A model generated the notes under the pieces. It saw only the letters and a program-made list of their open reading frames with translations, was not told the DNA's origin and did not search any database. This document shows positions 41,351 to 45,744 of a DNA stretch of 45,744 bases, piece after piece. Numbering within the stretch: the first letter of the stretch is position 1; each line of letters opens with the position of its first letter. This stretch comes from Alphaproteobacteria bacterium (GTDB lineage Bacteria; Pseudomonadota; Alphaproteobacteria; RF32; CAG-239), in NCBI GenBank assembly GCA_020025875.1, contig JAHHRI010000007.1:1-45744 (forward strand). The letters are read 5' to 3'. Position numbers and translations under genes: made by a program.

Positions 41351-43801
41351 ATGGTAGACATGACACAAGCCGAAATCGATAGGGAAGAACAAGAATATAA
41401 TGCCGATTCGATTAAAGTCCTGCGCGGGTTGGATGCGGTTCGCAAACGTCCGGGGATGTATATCGGCGATACCGATGACGGCACCGGTCTTCACCACATG
41501 ATTTACGAGGTGCTGGACAATGCGATCGATGAAGCTCTCGCCGGTTATTGCGACAAAACCGAAATTATCCTCAATCCAGACAGTTCCGCCACCATCCGTG
41601 ACAACGGTCGCGGCATTCCGGTGGGTATGCATAAGGAGGAGGGCGTTTCCGCAGCGGAAGTGATTATGACTCAGTTGCACTCAGGCGGCAAATTCGACAA
41701 CAACTCTTACAAAGTTTCCGGCGGGTTGCACGGAGTGGGTGTTTCGGTTGTCAACGCGCTTTCCACATGGCTCAAACTGCGCATCTGGCGCGAAGGGCGT
41801 GAGCATATCGTAACTTTTGCCAACGGCAATGTGGTAGAACCGTTGAAAGTGGTCGGCGAGGCTCACGGACGCCACGGAACGGAAGTTACTTTCCTGCCGT
41901 CGCCGGAAACGTTTACCATGACGGAGTTCAATTTTGATATACTGGAAAGAAGCATTCGCGAAAAGGCGTTTCTCAATTCCGGCGTTTATCTCAAACTGAT
42001 TGATAACCGAGGCAGCCAACCGCGGGAAGTGGTCATGCACTATGAAGGCGGGTTGAGCGCGTTTGTCAACCACATCAACAAGTCAAAAGCGCCGCTGCAC
42101 GAAAATGTTATTGCTTTTGCCGGTGCGGACAGTGACAGCGACATCCAAGTTGAAGCCGCCCTGCAGTGGACCAACGCTTATAACGAAAGTATGCTTTGCT
42201 TTACCAACAACATTCCGCAAAAAGACGGCGGCACCCATTTGGCGGGTTTCCGCGCCGCGCTGACCCGCACCGTCAACAATTATATTGCCGAAAACAATCT
42301 TCTGAAAAAAGACAAGAGCCTGATTACCGGTGAAGATATGCGCGAAGGACTAACTTGCGTGCTGTCGGTCAAAGCGCCGGATCCCAAGTTCTCGTCCCAG
42401 ACAAAAGACAAGTTGGTTTCTTCCGAAGTACGTCCGGTGGTTGAAGGCGTTGTCAGCGCCAAACTTCAGGAATGGCTGGAGGAACATCCGGCGGAAGCTA
42501 AAGTTATTATCGGCAAGATTGTCGAAGCCGCCACGGCTCGCGAAGCCGCCCGCAAAGCACGCGAACTGACTCGTCGCAAAGGTGTTTTGGATATTGCCTC
42601 GCTGCCCGGAAAATTGGCAGATTGTCAGGAAAAAGATCCGGCGCTGTCAGAAATTTTTATCGTCGAGGGGGATTCCGCGGGCGGTTCTGCCAAACAGGGA
42701 CGCGACCGCAAAACTCAAGCTATTTTGCCGTTGCGCGGTAAAATTTTGAATGTTGAGCGCGCCCGTTTTGACAAAATGCTCAATTCGGCAGAAATAGGCA
42801 CCATGGTTACGGCGTTTGGTACCGGTATCGGTCGTGATGATTTTGATGCCGACAAATGTCGCTATCACAAGATTGTGATTATGACCGATGCCGATGTCGA
42901 CGGCAGCCATATCAGAACGTTGCTTTTAACTTTCTTTTACCGGCAGATGCCCGAGCTGATAGAACGCGGCTATATCTACATTGCCCAGCCGCCGCTTTAC
43001 AAAGCCAAGCGCGGAAATTCAATTATCTACATCAAAGACGAGCGCGAGATGGAAGACTATCTGGTGCGCGGCGGCTGCGAAGATGCTGTTTTGAAACGCG
43101 CCAACGGCGAGCAAGTGGCAGGTCCCGATCTGATCTCGATGGTAGAAAATACCCGCAAGGCACGCAGTTTGATTGCCGCTTTGGGCAAAAAGGCGCCGGA
43201 AAAAATTGTTGAACAGCTGGCCGTTGCCGGTATGTTTGACCCTGCCGTTTTGCAAAATCCGGAAAAACAAAAAGCCATGGCAGAGGCATTGGTGATCAAG
43301 CTTGACAGCATGGAAGCCGAATATGACAAAGGCTGGAAAGCCGATCGTCAGGACGACGGTTCTCTTAACTTCCATCGCACAATCCGCGGTGTGGAAGAAA
43401 AACACGTCATCGGCAGCTCTGTTTTTGAAAGTCAGGAAGCTAAGATTTTAAATGAAATGAAAGCTTTCTTATGTGAAAATTACAGCACTGAACAACGGCT
43501 GATTTCCCCCAAATTGGGAGAAGAAAAGAAAATTTACGGTCCGGTTTCTTTTGTCGATGCCATTATGGCCATGGGACGCAAAGGTATCAGCATTCAGCGA
43601 TATAAAGGTCTGGGCGAGATGAATCCGGAGCAGCTGTGGGAAACAACCCTTGATCCGGAAGCGCGCTCCCTGCTGCAAGTTAAGGCAGAATATCTGGACG
43701 AAGCCGATGAGGTATTTGCCACGCTGATGGGCGATGTGGTTGAGCCGCGCAAAGAGTTTATTCAGGAAAATGCTCTTAATGTGGTCAATCTGGATATTTA
43801 G
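41351..43801 (+). CDS. gyrB: DNA gyrase subunit B
   Basis: The product is 816 residues, close to E. coli GyrB (804). The GHKL ATPase begins with VRKRPGMYIGDTDDGTGLHHM and has the Bergerat-fold motifs EVLDNAIDEALAGY, DNGRGIPVG and GGLHGVGVSVVNAL. The Toprim domain shows IVEGDSAGGSAKQGRDR and DADVDGSHIRTLLL. RYKGLGEMNPEQLWETTLDPE near the end is the conserved C-terminal block, which interacts with GyrA. GyrA is not in this window. The start has AAGGAAG upstream, and a strong terminator follows. Confidence 0.97.
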   Translation: MVDMTQAEIDREEQEYNADSIKVLRGLDAVRKRPGMYIGDTDDGTGLHHMIYEVLDNAIDEALAGYCDKTEIILNPDSSATIRDNGRGIPVGMHKEEGVSAAEVIMTQLHSGGKFDNNSYKVSGGLHGVGVSVVNALSTWLKLRIWREGREHIVTFANGNVVEPLKVVGEAHGRHGTEVTFLPSPETFTMTEFNFDILERSIREKAFLNSGVYLKLIDNRGSQPREVVMHYEGGLSAFVNHINKSKAPLHENVIAFAGADSDSDIQVEAALQWTNAYNESMLCFTNNIPQKDGGTHLAGFRAALTRTVNNYIAENNLLKKDKSLITGEDMREGLTCVLSVKAPDPKFSSQTKDKLVSSEVRPVVEGVVSAKLQEWLEEHPAEAKVIIGKIVEAATAREAARKARELTRRKGVLDIASLPGKLADCQEKDPALSEIFIVEGDSAGGSAKQGRDRKTQAILPLRGKILNVERARFDKMLNSAEIGTMVTAFGTGIGRDDFDADKCRYHKIVIMTDADVDGSHIRTLLLTFFYRQMPELIERGYIYIAQPPLYKAKRGNSIIYIKDEREMEDYLVRGGCEDAVLKRANGEQVAGPDLISMVENTRKARSLIAALGKKAPEKIVEQLAVAGMFDPAVLQNPEKQKAMAEALVIKLDSMEAEYDKGWKADRQDDGSLNFHRTIRGVEEKHVIGSSVFESQEAKILNEMKAFLCENYSTEQRLISPKLGEEKKIYGPVSFVDAIMAMGRKGISIQRYKGLGEMNPEQLWETTLDPEARSLLQVKAEYLDEADEVFATLMGDVVEPRKEFIQENALNVVNLDI

Positions 43802-43823
43802 TCTTTGTTTTTCATTTAAAATT

Positions 43824-43853
43824 CGGCCGGAAGTGTTTTCCGGTCGTTTTTTT
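43824..43853 (+). terminator. Intrinsic terminator after gyrB
   Basis: A 9-bp stem, CGGCCGGAA (43824-43832) with TTCCGGTCG (43838-43846), contains one G-T wobble. Seven T residues follow (43847-43853). It begins 22 bp after the gyrB stop codon. Confidence 0.85.
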
Positions 43854-43923
43854 ATGAGCCGAAAACGCCGATACGCAGGTTATGTCATGCGGACGGGTTT
43901 TTTCCATTATTGCAAACTCAAAA

Positions 43924-43952
43924 TTGACTCTTGACTCCGAATGTATTACTAT
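43924..43952 (+). promoter_or_regulatory. Probable sigma-70-type promoter for the orf141-EIIA-HPr group
   Basis: TTGACT (43924-43929) and TACTAT (43947-43952) have a 17-base spacer and match the consensus at five and four positions. It is 39 bp before the start codon at 43992 and just after the gyrB terminator. Confidence 0.6.
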
Positions 43953-43991
43953 GCTGCACAAAGTCAATATTACCATAAAGGACCGCACAAA

Positions 43992-44417
43992 ATGGAAACA
44001 CAATATTACACCGTTGTCGAAAAACAGGATTTTTTTGAAATCATTGAAAACAAATACGGCGAACTGGCTATTTTTATCGATGCCCGTGACGGCAGTCCGC
44101 TCAATCCGGTGCTGGAATTTGACGGCAAAAAGACGGCACTGCTGAAACGTGACGGTCGTTTGGCGGTTCGTCTGGACAATATTGATGAGGAAACCAAAGG
44201 CCCGCTGGCAGAGGCAGAGTTTGTCATGATTATCGAACTTGCGGGCAAAATGGTCGAACGTGTTTACGCGGTGCCGGTCGACAACGTTGAGGAAATTGTG
44301 TTCAAAGGTCGCCAGACACGCGCCGACGAGTTGGTTTTGGCAAAGAGCAGAGAAGATGTGATCAAGAGTTTCGGCGCCGTCAATTTCTGGACCGGCGGCA
44401 GTTCTGAAAAAGAATAA
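43992..44417 (+). CDS. Hypothetical protein, 141 residues, upstream of PTS genes
   Basis: The start is the ATG at 43992, preceded by AAAGGA; a longer frame from 43941 overlaps the promoter and is rejected. The product is soluble, without a signal peptide, and has an even mix of charged and hydrophobic residues. It reads IDARDGSPLNPVLEFDGKKTALLKR in the middle and ends DVIKSFGAVNFWTGGSSEKE. I do not recognise a family. It lies 10 bases before the EIIA gene and shares a promoter with it, so a role linked to the phosphotransferase system is possible but not shown. Confidence 0.72.
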   Translation: METQYYTVVEKQDFFEIIENKYGELAIFIDARDGSPLNPVLEFDGKKTALLKRDGRLAVRLDNIDEETKGPLAEAEFVMIIELAGKMVERVYAVPVDNVEEIVFKGRQTRADELVLAKSREDVIKSFGAVNFWTGGSSEKE

Positions 44418-44427
44418 GAAAAGGCAT

Positions 44428-44829
44428 ATGATGATAGGTATGGTTTTAGTTACGCACGGCAACCTTGCCAACGAATTTGTTGCGGCCATGCAGCATGTGG
44501 TCGGCCCGCAGGAAAATGTGGCCACCGTTTGCATCGGTCCCGAAGACGACATGGAAAGCCGCCGGCAGGAAATTTTAAACAAAGTGAGCGAAGTGGACTG
44601 CGGCAGCGGCGCCATTGTGCTTACGGATTTGTTTGGCGGCACTCCCTCCAATTTGGCAATTTCGATTATGGACAAGGCTAAGGTGGAAATTTTGGCAGGT
44701 GTCAATTTGCCGATGCTGATCAAAATTGCATCGTTGCGCAAAGAAAAGAACCTGAAAGAAACGGTTTTGGGAGCTCAGGAGGCGGGCAAAAAATATATCA
44801 ATGTTGCCTCGCAGATCTTAGGTGTTTAG
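44428..44829 (+). CDS. PTS EIIA component, mannose family (regulatory PTS)
   Basis: The product is 133 residues. The phosphorylated histidine is H10 in MVLVTHGNLANEF. The segment VLTDLFGGTPSNLAISIM is the mannose-EIIA signature. No EIIB, EIIC or EIID genes are in the window, which fits the short form found in Alphaproteobacteria as part of a regulatory system. HPr follows after 3 bases. It is expected to receive phosphate from HPr and to act on regulatory targets. Confidence 0.93.
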   Translation: MMIGMVLVTHGNLANEFVAAMQHVVGPQENVATVCIGPEDDMESRRQEILNKVSEVDCGSGAIVLTDLFGGTPSNLAISIMDKAKVEILAGVNLPMLIKIASLRKEKNLKETVLGAQEAGKKYINVASQILGV

Positions 44830-44832
44830 CGC

Positions 44833-45111
44833 ATGAGCAAAGAGAAGCTTTCTGTCAACTTGGAGATAAAAAACCGCAAAGGGCTCCATGCCCGCGCGGC
44901 GGCAGCTTTTGTAAAAATGATTGAAAATACCGATGCTCGCGTGGAAGTGGAGAGGATTGGTCAGGTGGTTGACGGTTGTTCCATTATGGGGCTGATGATG
45001 TTGGCGGCATCAAAAGGAACAATCATTACCATTACGGCAGAAGGCAACGAAGCGCAAAAGGCAATCGATGAATTGACTTTGCTGATAAACAATAAGTTTG
45101 GCGAAGACTAA
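44833..45111 (+). CDS. HPr phosphocarrier protein
   Basis: The product is 92 residues. The active histidine is H19 in KGLHARAAAAF. The regulatory serine is S50 in DGCSIMGLMML, the substrate of the HPr kinase encoded at 8800-9243. The size and motifs match HPr-like proteins of regulatory PTS chains in Alphaproteobacteria. Enzyme I is not in this window. It starts 3 bases after the EIIA gene, so the two are almost certainly cotranslated. Confidence 0.94.
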   Translation: MSKEKLSVNLEIKNRKGLHARAAAAFVKMIENTDARVEVERIGQVVDGCSIMGLMMLAASKGTIITITAEGNEAQKAIDELTLLINNKFGED

Positions 45112-45207
45112 CTTTTGGATTGTAGACCTTGTTTTCTTTAACGCATCTCTTAAATAGATGGGTGACTGCTAACGACTTTTGTTTTTTAATTTAACAAGGA
45201 GTTTGCT

Positions 45208-45291
45208 ATGAATAACGAAACCAAGAAATCTGCTTCTGAAAAAGAATCTTCCCACCAGCCGAAAAAAGGCGGTTGCGGCTGCGGCAAATAA
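45208..45291 (+). CDS. 27-residue peptide ending in Gly-Gly-Cys-Gly-Cys-Gly-Lys
   Basis: The start at 45208 has a strong ribosome binding site, AAGGAG (45196-45201), at the right distance. The first 20 residues are polar, rich in K, E and S; the last seven are GGCGCGK. The two cysteines could bind a metal or carry a modification. The open frame alone is short and could be chance, but the combination of a strong ribosome site, an uninterrupted frame and a striking tail makes translation likely. It lies 97 bases after HPr and 97 bases before a strong hairpin. No family is recognised. Confidence 0.6.
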   Translation: MNNETKKSASEKESSHQPKKGGCGCGK

Positions 45292-45390
45292 GCAGAAATA
45301 ACTAATTGATTAAAAAGACCGCATTTTGATCTGTTCCCCAAAATTTGAACGATAAAAAAGTTCCGTGGGGCAATCAAAGGGATTTAAGCA

Positions 45391-45423
45391 AATGACATCG
45401 GTATTCAGCCGATGTCATTTTTT
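45391..45423. terminator. Strong intrinsic terminator, probably for the EIIA-HPr-small-peptide group
   Basis: An 11-bp perfect stem, AATGACATCGG (45391-45401) with CCGATGTCATT (45409-45419), has a 7-base loop and a run of six T residues (45418-45423). It would end transcripts running rightward from the HPr region. Because A residues flank the other side, leftward transcripts could also stop here. Confidence 0.8.
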
Positions 45424-45601
45424 GTATACAGAAAACCACGCGTTAGACGCGACAAGGCAAAATATTCAAATGAGCCGTCAGTATGAGAAAGGCGCAGAGC
45501 CCGTTTGCCGACCACGGATTTTCTCCATTGCGGGTAAGCCGATTTACTCTTTGCTGAGCCAATATCCTTTTTGCCATGTCGGACGACTTAAGGGGTTAAA
45601 G

Positions 45602-45629
45602 AAGAACGACCGACAAGGCGGTCGTTCTT
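45602..45629 (-). terminator. Terminator downstream of the leftward outer-membrane protein gene
   Basis: An 11-bp perfect stem, AAGAACGACCG (45602-45612) with CGGTCGTTCTT (45619-45629), encloses a 6-base loop. On the minus strand it is followed by CTTTAACCCC, so the T-run is short. It lies 8 bp after the stop codon of the leftward gene and is placed to end its transcript. Confidence 0.65.
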
Positions 45630-45637
45630 TACTTCTT

Positions 45638-45744
45638 TTACCAAACATAGTTAAGACCGGCTCCGAAAGAAAGAGCCTGATAATCGCTGCCGAAAGTATA
45701 GTTTGTCCATCCAAAAACAGACCATCTGTCCGCAAAACCATAAC
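45638..45744 (-). CDS. Outer-membrane beta-barrel protein, C-terminal 34 residues (gene runs off the right edge)
   Basis: The stop codon TAA is at 45640-45638 on the minus strand. The 34 residues visible end YQALSFGAGLNYVW. They alternate polar and hydrophobic residues in the way of beta-strands and finish with an aromatic residue (W), as in outer-membrane proteins recognised by the BAM complex. Earlier residues DRWSVFGWTNYTFGSDY fit a strand, a turn and the next strand. The type of protein cannot be told from this piece. It is divergent in direction from the genes to its left and ends in its own hairpin. Confidence 0.7.
   Translation of the reverse strand, partial: YGFADRWSVFGWTNYTFGSDYQALSFGAGLNYVW

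Larger units (their letters stand above)
45292..45637. other. Gap of about 350 bases with two strong hairpins; no gene seen
   Basis: After the Cys-Gly-Cys peptide I find no open frame with a ribosome site and no tRNA-like sequence. GTTCCCC and GGGGCAA near 45339 and 45365, with GAAC and GTTC between them, can form a nested hairpin. The two terminators described separately lie at 45391-45423 and 45602-45629. The bases between them (45424-45600) hold nothing I can assign. Confidence 0.45.

Noticed and set aside
45424..45600. A tRNA or transposase remnant near the right edge.
   Set aside because: No TTCGAAT-like loop, no acceptor stem pairing and no protein similarity were seen.
1..45744. CRISPR array, insertion sequence or prophage.
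   Set aside because: No regularly spaced direct repeats, no terminal inverted repeats with a transposase gene and no phage structural gene were found.

Overview
The window is a gene-dense stretch of a bacterial chromosome, most likely from an alphaproteobacterium. That assignment is an inference from gene content. It rests on a short HPr kinase of the alphaproteobacterial type, an IalB-like secreted protein next to rlmN, the radA-cvpA pair, an LpoA-like lipoprotein divergent from rsmI-yraN, and the gpmI-envC-ctpA-rppH order. A-rich and T-rich runs are common. I see no tRNA, 16S/23S rRNA, insertion sequence, prophage or CRISPR array. The species cannot be fixed from the window; a host-associated, uncultured lineage is possible.

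Layout. 1-226 holds the start of a leftward membrane-anchored methyltransferase that runs off the edge. 370-7115 is a chromosome-segregation and tRNA/rRNA-modification block: mnmG, an HD-domain gene, two tandem PHP phosphoesterase genes, rsmG, parA and parB. It carries two perfect 16-bp parS palindromes inside mnmG and rsmG. 7318-12960 holds a membrane-anchored thermonuclease-fold protein, tsaE, hprK, mlaE, mlaF, radA and cvpA. 13007-16375 runs leftward: the 4.5S SRP RNA, dnaX (with an A10 run), ybaB, recR and an ankyrin-like secreted protein. 16439-19834 has an LpoA-like lipoprotein, rsmI, yraN and tsaB. 19937-25081 is the least familiar part: a membrane-anchored multi-PAS protein with no kinase domain, a charged low-complexity protein, a TPR membrane protein and a membrane protein with a degenerate endonuclease/phosphatase-like domain. 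25172-30562 has a Lon-family protease, a CCA/poly(A) nucleotidyltransferase, an IalB-like protein and rlmN. 30861-38320 runs leftward: a hypothetical protein, rppH, ctpA, envC, gpmI and a class A penicillin-binding protein. 38463-45291 runs rightward: polA, gyrB, a hypothetical protein, a PTS EIIA (mannose family), HPr and a 27-residue Cys-Gly-Cys peptide gene. The right edge holds the last 34 residues of a leftward outer-membrane beta-barrel protein.

How the genes fit together. ParA, ParB and the two parS sites form a complete segregation module and place the window in the origin-proximal domain. HprK, EIIA and HPr form the core of a regulatory phosphotransferase system with no sugar permease in view. 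The LpoA-like protein, CtpA, EnvC and PBP1a together cover peptidoglycan synthesis and its control. TsaE and TsaB belong to the same tRNA t6A pathway, and MnmG, RsmG, RsmI and RlmN modify tRNA or rRNA.

Most of the window is conserved housekeeping. The items most worth a second look are the HD-PHP-PHP insertion between mnmG and rsmG, the kinase-less PAS protein, the A10 slippage site in dnaX, the 27-residue Cys-Gly-Cys peptide, a possible heat-shock promoter before the Lon-family gene, the loss of the first proofreading motif in PolA, and an unexplained 250-bp hairpin-rich gap after rlmN.
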